Position numbers and translations under genes: made by a program
Assembly (NCBI GenBank): GCA_029931535.1
Contig: JAQPZY010001660.1
Span: forward strand, 4,427,001-4,491,000
Direction: 5' to 3'
Origin: Margaritifera margaritifera
Taxonomy: Eukaryota > Mollusca > Bivalvia > Unionida > Margaritiferidae
Length of the DNA: 64,000 nt
Shown: positions 32,470 through 43,371 of the stretch, in pieces
Layout: every line of letters begins with the position of its first letter
Numbering within the stretch: the stretch's first letter is position 1
Notes under the pieces: generated by a model
Seen by the model: only the letters and a program-made list of their open reading frames with translations
Told to the model about the DNA's origin: nothing
The model's database searches: none

Positions 32470-32919
32470 ATGACAGTCGTACGTGGACGTGTGGTACCAA
32501 TACCTGTTGTTAACGCGAGAAAACCCATTTACATGACATATTACGGAACTGGCCTTGGTGATGTTGTCCTTGGTTTGTTTACAGGAGCGCCAAAAGTGCT
32601 CGCGTCCATATCTTCGCGCGCTGCACCAATCGCTAAACAAGTTGCAATGCGAGTCGTTTATAGCATCAAAAACGTTGCTGCGGATCGATTGAAAAATCTG
32701 GGACTGCAAGCGGTTCAATCGATTCGAGATTGACTTCAACGACTAGAGACTCGATCACTACCAAAAGCAATTATACTTCCATCGACAGAAGCAATACCAG
32801 CCCAGGTCGGTAAATTCATCAATGAAGCTGCTCAACAACGTAAGTCTGACTTGGCGATTGCAAATCTGGCAATGGGAAGCGGATTACGGTTGTGGCGCCG
32901 TCACGCAAAAAGGTATTAG
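32470..32919 (+). pseudogene. Polinton virion-associated hypothetical protein
   Basis: Begins 5 bp after the previous gene (MTVVRGRVVPIPV). One TGA (32,731-32,733) splits a frame that otherwise runs to TAG 32,917-32,919. It has a Gly-rich hydrophobic GTGLGDVVLGLFTGAPKVL and an amphipathic PIAKQVAMRVVYSIKNVA helix, so membrane or capsid-interior association is possible. A shifted block at 32,883-33,010 (VVAPSRKKVLDETNN, FDMDAPVLVD) may be its C-terminus. Family not recognised. Confidence 0.5.
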
Positions 32920-33060
32920 ATGAAACCAATAATGTATAAGTAAACACGATTGCAAAATTCAAAGATCCATCCGATCCCGCGTTTGACATGGACGCGCCTG
33001 TGTTAGTGGATTAGAGCAAAAAAGATTTTCAGTATTATTCATACCCGGCTGGGGTTCTCA

Positions 33061-34305
33061 ATGAATAAAAAAATAGAATTACAAGTGCAGGACACGTCTA
33101 GGCTTTTTTCTTCTGTGTGAGGCTTTCTTGGAAATTTAGGGAAAACTTGTGCAAGACGATAATAACGATTATCCCATTAATGCCCCAGTTGGATTTGTCA
33201 ACATTGGGATAATGGCGGTGTTCAACAACACAAAATATTCCATTGATGGAAAGGAAATCGACGCAATTATCGACAAGGTTGACATTGCCACGACGATGTT
33301 GGGACTCGCCATATACAGCAATGATTACTCGAGATACGCTGGCCCAACAATGATGTTTATCAATGATACATTCAATCATGCAGATAATCAACCGTATGAA
33401 TATGGACGACCTAGACTACACTCCTCCGCGGCTAATATCGCAGATGTAGAAGCCGTAGTCATGAGCCCTAACGACACTTTTAACAGTGGATTTGGACAGC
33501 GTAAAGCACAACTTCGAGGAGGCCCATTGAGGTGTTCGTGTGCAATTCCTCTCAGTCATATTTGGGTTTTGAAAGATGTTCGCAAGGTTATTTTTGGAGC
33601 CAAAAACACAGTCACATTAGTCAGTAAGAACAACGCCAACGATGCAATTTGGCGCACAGACGGTGCTGCTGGTAAAGTTGAGTTGTCAAAATTAACATTA
33701 TGGATGCCTGTGCTAACCTCTTCGCTGGTCACAGAAGACCGTTTGTTGTCGTTTATGCAGTTTGGAACAGCGTCAACGCTGTCGTTTATCGCGCACACCA
33801 CAGACTCGCACCCAACAAGCAATATTCAGAGACAATTTACATAGCAAAGAAGTATCCAACATGGTGTCAGCGCACCAAAAGACGTGTTCGTGGCGTTTCA
33901 AAATACGAATCGAGATAATGACCAAACCCGTAGTAAAATTATATTTGACCACTTAGAAGTGACTGAAGTTTTTTTGCGGTTAAACGGTCATCAGTAACCC
34001 TCTGAATAAATTCGAATTAATTTCGTAGACAATCAAATCGCACGTGCATATTATAATTTTTGGTCTTACCTGGACCGATATCAAAACATTGACACGGGTC
34101 TGCAGATTTCCTAGCTGGACTTCCTTACATTGTACCATATTTTTTACTTTTCATTCGAACATTGGAACATCTGGCGTTGTTCAGACAGTCTGTGGTTGAC
34201 ATGTATTTTCATGCACGTGTAGGTGCAGCTCCCGCCGGTGGTTACAGATGCTTTGCTGTGATCCTTTCTGACAAGACTCTGTTGCTGGAGGGCGCAGATG
34301 GTCTA
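33061..34305 (+). pseudogene. Candidate major capsid protein of the Polinton, broken
   Basis: The largest structural frame. An initial short block from ATG 33,061 (IELQVQDTSRLFSS) shifts into 33,149-33,843, which is open for 231 codons. Reading then continues in the same frame through TAG 33,841, two TAA and one TAG to about 34,150 (SAPKDVFVAFQNTNRDN, AYYNFWSYLDRYQN). A further shift at about 34,160 leads to VVDMYFHARVGAAPAGG. It is beta-rich with central IWVLKDVRKVIFGAKNTVTL and ELSKLTLWMPVL blocks. I recognise the pattern as one recurring beside polB, PLA2 and integrase in invertebrate Polinton-like elements. The jelly-roll assignment is inference from size and position. Confidence 0.55.
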
Positions 34306-34659
34306 ATGTGGTTGACCCAAACGCAACTTGATCAGCTCAATGCGGCCAAACGAAAAAGAACCCCGGTAACATTAAAGTTATCTAAGTCAGAGGTGATCCA
34401 ACTGCAAAAGACCGGTGTAATATTTCTATTCCTTGCGGCGATTCCAGCGTTGTTAGCGACTGCGGTCGCAAAAGCAGCTGCGTTAGGAGATGTCGGAAGT
34501 GTATCCGGGATGGCCTTGAATAAGGCGGTCGGTGGAAATATCTATAAAGGAATCAAAAAAAAAAGAAAAGTTATTCGATTACCTGGGACAACTCGCAGAA
34601 TACCCTCAGGCAGAGGTCTTCGACTACCTGGTACAACTCGTATAATACCGCGCCGCTAA
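34306..34659 (+). CDS. Candidate membrane-active/core protein with basic tail
   Basis: 118 codons from ATG 34,306 (MWLTQTQLDQLNAAKRKR), fused in frame to the end of the capsid-like gene and open to TAA 34,657. An amphipathic LSKSEVIQLQKTG precedes a hydrophobic segment VIFLFLAAIPALLATAV. It ends in a strongly basic tail with two copies of the motif RLPGTTRxIP. The layout resembles small adenoviral membrane-lytic or DNA-condensing core proteins. The function is inference. No internal stop, so this is one of the better preserved ORFs. Confidence 0.5.
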   Translation: MWLTQTQLDQLNAAKRKRTPVTLKLSKSEVIQLQKTGVIFLFLAAIPALLATAVAKAAALGDVGSVSGMALNKAVGGNIYKGIKKKRKVIRLPGTTRRIPSGRGLRLPGTTRIIPRR

Positions 34660-34668
34660 CCAATCTTG

Positions 34669-35019
34669 ATGGTAAAATCAGTTAAACATTTTCGAATCGT
34701 CATTATGCGGGGTGAACTTGGAGCCAAAGACTCTCCACGTACTAGAGAAACCGACATTGTTAACCTGGATTGATCAACAAGACCTGGTACTCATTGGGTC
34801 GCATACGCGGTCACACTTCGATATCTTTTGTACTAGTATATTGACTCGTACGGGCTTGCACCACCAATTGAGGTTGTTGATTATTTAACCCGAGGCGGAC
34901 AGAGTCGTCTACTACTGTTTTATTCAACTCTACCGTTACAAACTAGGTTGGACGGACCAATATGTGGTCATCTTGTTGTTAAAGCGCTGCATGCACTTGA
35001 GCGTTCACCAACCCCGTAA
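34669..35019 (+). pseudogene. Adenovirus-type cysteine protease (adenain-like), two stops
   Basis: Virion-maturation protease. One frame runs from ATG 34,669 to TAA 35,017-35,019 (117 codons) with stops at 34,771 (TGA) and 34,834 (TAG) and no frameshift. The catalytic layout is clear: His in GTHWVAYAV, Asp in YIDSYGLAPPIE, a Gln-containing segment, and Cys in GPICGHLVVKAL. It is short compared with adenovirus proteases, which are about 200 residues. The C-terminal part could be lost. The stops keep it out of a simple ORF list. Confidence 0.8.
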
Positions 35020-35054
35020 ACGCTTATTGATTTTACATTAAAGTACACTTAATA

Positions 35055-35938
35055 GTGTACAAAATGCCTATTAACATTTACGGACGATCAAACTCAACCG
35101 CACGACGACGCAGCGCCGATGTGGATCTGAGCAGGTTTGCCACCAAAGCGGATTTGACTGAGTTTAACAGCCGGGTTGTTGTTGGTGTTGACTCGGGCGA
35201 TCGTGTAATCTTTGAACATCAAACTGGTAAACTTGAAACGTCTATGGTGGACATTAAAAATATCGTTTTAAAAGTGGATTTGCCTGCGTGTATCAGCCGT
35301 GCTGACATCAATCCAGACGAGCTTGTGATTCTCCAAGATCAAACTGGAAAACTTAAAACGTCCAATGTGGACATCAACGATGTTGTTTTGAGACTGTGCG
35401 GAGCTGTCGCGAGAAACCTAACCAAAAACAATGAAACTGGGGGAATCCGAGACTCTAACGTGTCGGTTGCGTTTATCCAAGACTATGTTGATACTGCTGG
35501 TGGGATGAAACAATACGTGGAAGAACAGATGGCAGATGTGCCCCTACCACCACGTGTAGGAACTTCATTGAGCCAGATTCAAAGAATATCAAATTAAGAA
35601 GGAGAGGAACAAACTGACCGAGTAATCTTAGCAAATGGTCGACTTGTTTTCATCCTCTTACAAATGGCTTTGATAGACCTAAACGTCACATCTTAATGGT
35701 GCGCGAATCCGGATCATACTTTTTAAAAATCATAACAGGAAATAAAGGTGGATGGGGTAGAATGGGAATGTTGATAAATGACCAGCAGCATCTTGCTTTG
35801 TTACCACTAATATCACGTATCGACAAAACGGACATTGGTGTTCATTACGAATTTTTCACATATACAACGTAATTAGTCGCAGGAGATGAAATTCAGTTCG
35901 AAGGACTCAACATCTATTCTATACTTAACCGTCTTTGA
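35055..35938 (+). pseudogene. Fibre-like/hypothetical structural protein of the Polinton
   Basis: 180 codons are open from ATG 35,055 (first Met; MPINIYGRSN four codons on is the likelier start). An in-frame TAA at 35,595 is followed by 20 further codons (DRVILANGRLVFILL) and, after a shift near 35,650, HILMVRESGSYFLKIITG and INDQQHLALLPLISRI to TGA 35,936. An internal duplication of about 45 residues has the pattern DxVIxxxQTGKLxTSxVDI in both copies (starts near 35,203 and 35,320). The modular beta-type repeats, an N-terminal basic patch and position after the protease suggest a spike or fibre. Family not recognised. Confidence 0.5.
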
Positions 35939-35941
35939 TGT

Positions 35942-36444
35942 TTGTGTTTAAGATTAGATTTATCATTACTTATACGTGATGGATTTATCGACAGGATGTT
36001 GGATCGGCTGATTAGTGATACTAACATTTATAGTGATTTAGTTCCTCTTGTCGACTAATATCTGCTTCAAAATAGCGTTACCAGACCCCCATATACGCTC
36101 AAATATAATTTTGTTAAGGGTCAAATAGAAATTAACCGTTGAGACCACCCTGATGTGGACATACCAAATGGAAGGCAGCTTGGAATCATTGCCTTAGCAC
36201 GCGAAAATGCCCAATCATTGACTGCACCATCAGGCGTAAAAAACATCTATGGATCGTTAATGATGAAGTAACATTCATCGCTGAATCCACCCCGGTTAAA
36301 CTTTCCATTGAGTATGCTAAACCGACATTAACTCATATAAGAAGAGAAAGATCTCGACTGCTATTTAACAAGGACGCACTTGCTCGTGTAACAGTTCTTG
36401 GACCGAGTACAGTCGTTTCAAACACCAACCAAGAGCGTAATTAA
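35942..36444 (+). pseudogene. Polinton distal hypothetical gene, broken
   Basis: Reads LLIRDGFIDRMLDRLISD, a TAA at about 36,056, LKYNFVKGQIEINR, a TGA, NGRQLGIIALARENAQS, then a frame change near 36,250 into NDEVTFIAESTPVKLSIEY and VTVLGPSTVVSN before TAA 36,442. It continues in the same frame as the end of the preceding gene, so the two might be one longer spike gene. No family recognised. Confidence 0.4.
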
Positions 36445-36445
36445 T

Positions 36446-36646
36446 ATGGTTCTATATGAACGTACTGCCCAGCCTCAGGAACGCACAATTGCCAGAGATT
36501 TAAGTATTCCACAGGAAGATATTTTCTATGATTGTATGACAGTTGTGCCAATAATAAAGGGTAATTGGTTAGAAGTGCGTGTGCGTGTTGCACCTGAACA
36601 AGGCATGGTTGTCGAGCAATTGTTTTCTACGCAATTATATTATTAA
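36446..36646 (+). CDS. Polinton distal small ORF
   Basis: 66 codons from ATG 36,446, 1 bp after the previous stop, uninterrupted. It contains RDLSIPQEDIFYDCMTVVP and WLEVRVRVAPEQGMVVEQL. Probably beta-rich. Family not recognised. Confidence 0.4.
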   Translation: MVLYERTAQPQERTIARDLSIPQEDIFYDCMTVVPIIKGNWLEVRVRVAPEQGMVVEQLFSTQLYY

Positions 36647-36759
36647 TAGAAGAATTATAACGGACCATCAGACTTACCGGTGTGAAAATATAATCGAAGC
36701 GGAACTGCAACTGCGAGATGAAATCGTTTAGAGAACCGTGTTGCTCGTGAATTATAATC

Positions 36760-37064
36760 GCGTGTGTGTGGTCGTTGATGCTATCTGTGGGCTTGCCGCG
36801 GCAACAACTGTTGGCTTTTCGTGGCGAGAATCACAGCCACGACATCTATTATAGGTGCATTATTGTTGGGGCTATATCGATAGTAACTGATATTTCTGGT
36901 GGTGTTAGCAAAATAATTTCGATACGGCTGCATTGGCTAATACGTTCTATTCAGAACTTCTCGTGGCGGCACAAAGCAATCTCAATACAATTAGTAAATT
37001 GTGCTCGGTTTCTACTGAGGATAAAATCATTAGCGCGGCCGAGTTCGAGACTGTGTTGGCGTAA
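36760..37064 (+). pseudogene. Last Polinton gene: small hydrophobic protein remnant
   Basis: Short Ala/Gly/Val-rich hydrophobic blocks in shifting frames (VDAICGLAAATTVGF, IIGALLLGLY) are followed by an ordered end ELLVAAQSNLNTISKL and EDKIISAAEFETVL before TAA 37,062. The pattern of a membrane-type centre and an acidic helical C-terminus is consistent with one decayed small membrane protein. Confidence 0.35.
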
Positions 37065-37157
37065 ATGGAAAACCACCGATGTCCTTGCGCACAGTAACCG
37101 TGGAGTGGTGGATTTGCAGACAGTAAAAGTCGAGTAACTGTTTGCATAAAAAAAAAT

Positions 37158-37274
37158 AATAACAGCTTGCTTACCCAAAATCTGTTCACACTAGCGTTTA
37201 TAATCCTATCAAGCATGCACACGCGCTCAGTGAAAACAAAATCATAACTGGTATAGAAAGCTTTAAAATAGACC

Positions 37275-37341
<67 letters not shown>

Positions 37342-37371
37342 AAACATACAAAACTCTTATTATAACACTAC
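37158..37371 (-). repeat. Polinton right terminal inverted repeat
   Basis: Inverted match to the left arm. It contains an interrupted poly-A tract of about 60 bp (37,279-37,340) where the left arm has only a short T-rich stretch, so the tract expanded after insertion. The outer end is CACTAC, directly before TACAGG. Confidence 0.88.
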
Positions 37372-37377
37372 TACAGG
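37372..37377. other. Right target-site duplication TACAGG
   Basis: Identical to 21,967-21,972. A one-base ambiguity exists: if the element ends CTACT (37,372), the direct repeat is the 5-bp ACAGG. Confidence 0.75.
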
Positions 37378-37527
37378 AAACAGCGAGGGCGTGTTCTTTT
37401 GTTCTTTGGGCATTATCACTCATCATTGTCCTTTTAGAGCCACGTCATCGTAAATGATTTTATGGATGCAATGGGATAAAATGGTTATTTAAAACTCGTT
37501 ATATGCGTCACGTTCCCGCACAAAAGG

Positions 37528-38065
37528 ATTAAGTTGTCCGCTGAGGAAAATCACTCGCGCGTGACATAATGCTACATGTGTTTTTAATATGTTTGGATAA
37601 GACATAAGTTACATACAATTATTAGCACATTTGGTTAAAATATAGTTATGGCTTGATGTCCCACCAAGGTAAGATTAGTCAGGTAAAGATCTTTGACAGT
37701 TAACTCGCTTACAACACTATTGACGTTGTTTACCGTTTCATTTAAACGAAGGACATTGATGTGTGCACATTAAACTTTGTTCACTTTAGGAAAGTAAAAA
37801 TGGTAAACATTGAATCAGTGTAATTTACGTAATAAGTAAACTATGAGAATACATGACCATTTAGTGATTAATTAGTTTGATTGGGTACATATCCACAGGT
37901 AAATAAGGAATTGCAGGCCTAACAGTGTTCAAAGTTACGGCTAATGCCAGTACATGAAGTTTATTATTAATATTATTATTATTGTTGTTATTATTATTAT
38001 TATTATTATTATTCAAAATGATACCTTACAAAGGAACAATATAGAGGTAAGTAGCATTTTCGAAT
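37528..38065. repeat. Dispersed repeat family E, copy 2
   Basis: Direct match to 18,325-18,800, here enlarged by an (ATT)n microsatellite at about 37,967-38,013. Confidence 0.75.
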
Positions 38066-39360
38066 CATTCGTTAAATTCAGAGGCAAAAGTTGTTCCAAT
38101 AAGACATTTGCTTAATATACTTTTTCCTTTAAAATATTTGTTCCTATTGTTTCCCTTGTATGTAAAATAAAGCTATCCTATGTGCATTGAAGTTAGTACA
38201 GTGTCAGAGTATCATCTAACATTCCCCTAATGTAATGAACGTCTGTCCATCAGTCAGCTGTTCTTGTAACCCAAACTCCATTTGCAACAGAGGACTATAT
38301 TGATTAAGGGCCGTTTTGTGCCCCCTCTCAATTTGTCTTCATTTGATACATATTACAAGTATAAGGTAGTTTGTTTTAGTTTCTGACATAAGTTTTGTGT
38401 TCTCATGCTGGTTGCCATGGAAACCGTGTGTTAAAAAATATTAAAGAAGATAGGCAAATTTGTCATCTTTTCCATGTATTTCTCATTGATACTGTCTATC
38501 CATAAACTATTCACTAAATTTAAAATAGCATTATGTATTTGTATTATTTTTCTGGCATGAAGTTGCATAAAATAAAGTTATAATTTGTCAAAAATAACCG
38601 AAATAAACGCTAGTAACCCATGACGAATAATTCTAACTTACAAGTCAACATGAAGCTATTCTAAGCTCCGTTGCAAAAATAAGACAGTCACTGATCAAAT
38701 CAAAAACTGTGCCTGTTTGAAATATTGTTTAATATTGTTGGCTGATATGATTGATAATGAGGGCTTCTAGAATCTTCTGAGTTCTCTTGTTCACCGAAAA
38801 TATTGGTGTTTGTCCCCTTGTTCCTGGAAACTAAAGACGTTTTGTTTATAATAGTTTCCTTAATTTCGTGGCAATGTACTCACACACACACACACATGCA
38901 CGCACACACATATTTTCATGAAAAATTTTCATCGTTGCTCTATCTCCTCGATCTTGAAAATGAATGCCAATATTCATTAGCTTGTTTCAAAGAAATCGCT
39001 GGGCTGGTCTCTCCAGTATTAAAAAGTTTTTCAAAAACTCTTTCAAAAAAGTATAATTGTCGGAACACGAATCTGATACCAAAACAGATGTAATATTTGT
39101 TGTTACTACACATTAGTATTTATTGCTTAAATCAGTTTTTTTTTAAAAACATATAAAGAAAATGTAAAGTTTAAAGATTTAAATTATCCATTCCATAACT
39201 TGGGTTGTTTGTCTTATTACACAATCGCAGAAAACTAAAGAAGTTGCCACTGTTAATTCAAATAGCCTGTTACTTCTATAATCGCCTTCAAAATCTAGAC
39301 ATTTGATTACAACAATTGCTTTCACAAATTCGTACACTTAGTCCATATATCACAAGTTAA
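38066..39360. other. Non-coding, no feature recognised
   Basis: AT-rich sequence with a short (CA)n near 38,880 and a 96-codon ORF (38,803-39,093) without recognisable motif. Confidence 0.4.
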
Positions 39361-39362
39361 TG

Positions 39363-39561
39363 TTTTGATTTTTTTTCTTCCGTGTTCAGTTTCACTTTTA
39401 TTCTATTGTTTTTCTTGTTGTAGATATCGCTTTGTCAGGTGTGATCTCACCGCATTTACTCATTTTGATTTTTTTCTTCCGTGTTCAGTTTCATTTTTAT
39501 TCCATTGTTTTTCTTTGTTGTAAATATTGCTTTGTCAAGTGTGATCTTATCACATTTACTC
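39363..39561. repeat. Tandem duplication of about 98 bp
   Basis: Two adjacent copies (39,363-39,460 and 39,461-39,561) share TTCTTCCGTGTTCAGTTTCA and the GCTTTGTCA(G/A)GTGTGATCT block, with about 10% differences by eye. Confidence 0.85.
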
Positions 39562-39904
39562 AGTTGTTATCAGTGGTATGTATAACAGTAACTGATACTG
39601 AATTGAACTTTGGCCATGCCCGTAAAAACAAAAATAATAATAATAACATATAAGGAAATAAACATCTACGGGATGTGACATTCAGAAGAAAAATATATAT
39701 TTACATCATAAATGATATGTATTATGTATCTCTCTCTCATGATTGCATATACAAAATACACACAGATGCACATACTCCATGCTGTTACGAGTAACAACTT
39801 CAAAACCACATCTGACAAATATACGCGTGGTACTGAAAATGTGCATGTATACTCATCATTTTATTCATTATGTAGATGATATTCATATGGATTTCGAAGG
39901 AATA

Positions 39905-39962
<58 letters not shown>
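39905..39962. repeat. (CT)n microsatellite
   Basis: CT units with one TTT interruption. Confidence 0.95.
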
Positions 39963-39966
<4 letters not shown>

Positions 39967-40059
39967 GGTGATACATAATAGCACAGTGAAACATTCAATA
40001 ACACTTCCAAAATCTACGTTATATAATTATTCGGATTTACACAGGCGCACACACATCTC

Positions 40060-40302
<243 letters not shown>

Positions 40303-42649
40303 TTCCTCTGAGACACTTTTTTAAAATAAAAATTCAACCCTGGTTAACATTGACTAAATTAGCATCTGATTTCTTCCTCGCAGATAGTTAGCGGAAATGT
40401 TATCGGAAAGAAAATATCTTTTACTTTTAACAAAATTGTGAAGTATGTAAAAGAGGTGTCAGTATTATTAAAATTGGACAGTTTTGTGCATGCATCTGCC
40501 ATGTGTAATATAATATAAAAAGAAACACAAATTCCCCCAAATCATTACTTTCCCTCTCGTGTATGCATACACAGAGCATTAAATACAAATATAGTGAAAA
40601 GGAAGTTCGCAGAAAAATTATATATCTTGCATGCATGGGCGTCCTCATGAATTTTTCCGGGGGAGAGGGGGGAGCAATTTCAAATTTATTGCACCCCCAC
40701 CCCAAAAAATAAAATAAAATAGCAAAACTAAACTGAAACAGAAAATTCACTTTCATAACCTGCTGAACTTGGGTCAAATAACTATTGAAACAACGTATAA
40801 AATCCTTTAAAAACGACAAAAAAAAAAAAAAAAAAAAATAATAAGAAGAAAAAAATAACAACCTTTTGGAACTATGTGAAAGTAGCTGCTTGGCAGGCAG
40901 CAATTTTGAATGCTGAATAGGATCTGAACCCACCCACCCATCCACCACCCCAATCCGTTAGAAGACTACCCCCTCATATTCACTACTCATCATCTGTGAA
41001 AATATAATTATTTTCAAGCAAATTTTAAATTTGCACTCGCATACATCAATTCGCATTTTTTTTAGATGGTAAATCACTACTTGTTTTTTTTCCCCAAATA
41101 TTTATTTGCTTGAAGAAAATTCAGCAATTATTTAAACTTAGGTTCTAATTTGTACATTTGGAGGTATTTGCCACATTCAAAAGGTTAGTAAAAAAAAGAG
41201 AAGAAACAAATATATTACCTTCCATGAATCGAACCTGTTTTTTTTCTGCTACTTGTGCAAGTACTATAAGTTAAATAATTATATTGGATTACATGGTCAA
41301 TCTAGAGTGTGACGTCTACTTCTGTTCAACAATCCCTGTTTTAACTGACCATTGTAATATTTTTTGCTATATCTTTTAATTTTGTGCATAGTTTAGGAGA
41401 CAATGAAGTACCGTATACACATTTGCTCGGCGGCAGATTTAGTGCATGTGATATAGTACATTTTAAAACAGCCTTTTCTTGTGTACTCCATGGAAGTACG
41501 GTACAGTATAGACCCATCACCACCACCACCACTACTATCTTTTTTAAAGCTAATACTGTTAAAACAAGAAGAAAGATTGACTGAATTAAATCTTCATAAA
41601 TGTATTTTGGCTTTGACCTATATAGCAAGTTGTATTTTAAGATATGTATGTATGTGTATGTGTGACGAAATGCAGCACAAATAGACTCTACCATATGCTT
41701 AATTTCTGCCACACGATGGGTTGTCTCAAAACATAATTGAATATAAAACAATAAATTCTTTTGTTATACTTTATTTGTAAGCAACAATATATCTCCTTAT
41801 ATTCATCTTTGTTATGGCATCCTTTGAGTGATAAATTTGCGATGTTCAGGCACGTTAAACAATACAATATTACTTAATATAGACGCCTCTCAGTTTCTGT
41901 TTATTTTTTTCCGAATCCATTCTGGCGCATCTGAAACAAAAAGCAGCTATGTGCGCAAAGTAAGTTAAAATTTAGAAAGGATAAATAATGTAAGAAAGAA
42001 ATGAATAAGATTGTTTAAAATATCGTTTTGTTGTTTCTTCTGACTATTTTGAATACAATAAAGGTAGAATGGAATAAAATGCGGTAGAAAATGCAGGTAC
42101 CAACAGTGTAACAGGAACAAAATTCTAACGCTACGTAGACAGTAAAACTCATGAAAGTTTGTTTTTTTTGGTACCAGCGCAACCTTGTTCCACGATTATA
42201 TTCTGAGAGCAAGTTTGCTTATAAGAAATACACAGTCTGCTGAAATGTCTTCGTATAGCAAGACTGAGCTTGTATCTAATTTGGAGTATCAAGTTGCTAC
42301 ACGTAGCATTTATTTTGCAATTTTCAACACGAACCCATTTTCAAGGGTCGTTTTTTGCTATCAATTGGAGATCTGTAAACATAATGAATGTAGATGAGTT
42401 TCATTTTTATGTTAAATAACACAATTAGACAAAGAGTTATGAAGTTGAACAATATTAATTTTTTCACAAAACAAGGGGGCAGAGAACTGCCTTTATTCAA
42501 TATAGTCCTTTAAGAGGCTATGATCATATCTGATATGATGTTTCACGAGATGTAGATAAGAACGAAGGTGTCGGATCACTGCGTGCAGCGCCTGCGTGCG
42601 GTAAGGATGCCAAATGTAATTAAAATGCATTGGCTTCCATCTCTGGTTA

Positions 42650-42710
<61 letters not shown>

Positions 42711-43370
42711 AGAATTCAAGTAGTTATCGTTAGATGATGCTGGATGAGATATATAATATTGTTGCCATGCAAAGGTTACAGTTTTTTCCAGACAATTTAC
42801 AAAAGTCATGGTATCAATCAATTGTTTTCAATCAAATACTAGTATTGTATGAACTATTTTGGCTCGTGTTTGATATAATGATATTATGGCAGTATACAAA
42901 TCATATTATAATGATATGTAGACAATTGAAAACAGATTCATATGACTTAATCAATGCAACAAATGCATCACACTTATTCCGTTTGAGAAGAACACTGTCT
43001 CTTGCATGCCTTTCGTAATTTTGATGGTACGAGGTGTGTGTGTGTGTGTGTGTGTGTGTGCAATTAACAGCTGAATGATTTGCATTCATTTTGATGTTGT
43101 AATTACTTTTCGTACTAAAAGTTGTGGTTTCAAAATTTAGGATTACCAAGTTAGTTTTTAAAAAAAAATAGACAAAGGAAAAAAATTAACAAACAAGGAA
43201 ACAAAACCAAATATAACAGAATTGGGCATTAAACATTGTCAAACCTCAGGGTAATACAAAGTCAGGTCTAAATCTAGCTTGCTCATTGGTTATAAATAAT
43301 CTATCTATCAAACTTAGCACATTTATGGATTTTCAGGCGTTATACGAATTTTTATGTCATATAATCGAAT
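40303..43370. other. Non-coding with scattered microsatellites
   Basis: Contains a poly-A near 40,820, a short (CAC)n at 41,518, (ATT)n at 42,655-42,709 and (GT)n at 43,036-43,060. G/C-rich old-repeat edges lie near 40,640-40,705. ORFs up to 173 codons show no motif or credible splice structure. Confidence 0.5.
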
Positions 43371-43371
43371 A

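Larger units (their letters stand above)
21973..37371. mobile_element. Decayed Polinton/Maverick (adintovirus-like) element, about 15.4 kb
   Basis: A self-synthesising DNA transposon or endogenous adintovirus-type virus. Direct evidence is terminal inverted repeats at 21,973-22,134 and 37,158-37,371, a TACAGG duplication at both borders, and a gene set that includes polB, an integrase, a packaging ATPase, an adenovirus-type protease, a phospholipase A2-like protein and capsid-like proteins. The 15.4-kb length is within the 15-20 kb usual for Polintons. The arms are only about 85% identical by eye, and almost all genes contain stops or frameshifts, so the copy is old and non-functional. Three low-complexity expansions, (TA)n twice and (AGT)n, plus poly-A at 27,749 and 37,279, were probably acquired after insertion. 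Confidence 0.93.

Noticed and set aside
34771..34836. Stop codon reassignment or programmed readthrough in the Polinton
   Set aside because: Frameshifts also occur in polB, integrase, ATPase and capsid-like genes, and the terminal repeats have diverged, so ordinary decay explains the stops. The stop bias is kept only as a question.
36947..37426. 159-codon minus-strand ORF spanning the right terminal repeat
   Set aside because: Contains a long Phe run from the poly-A tract and crosses the element boundary. Not a gene.
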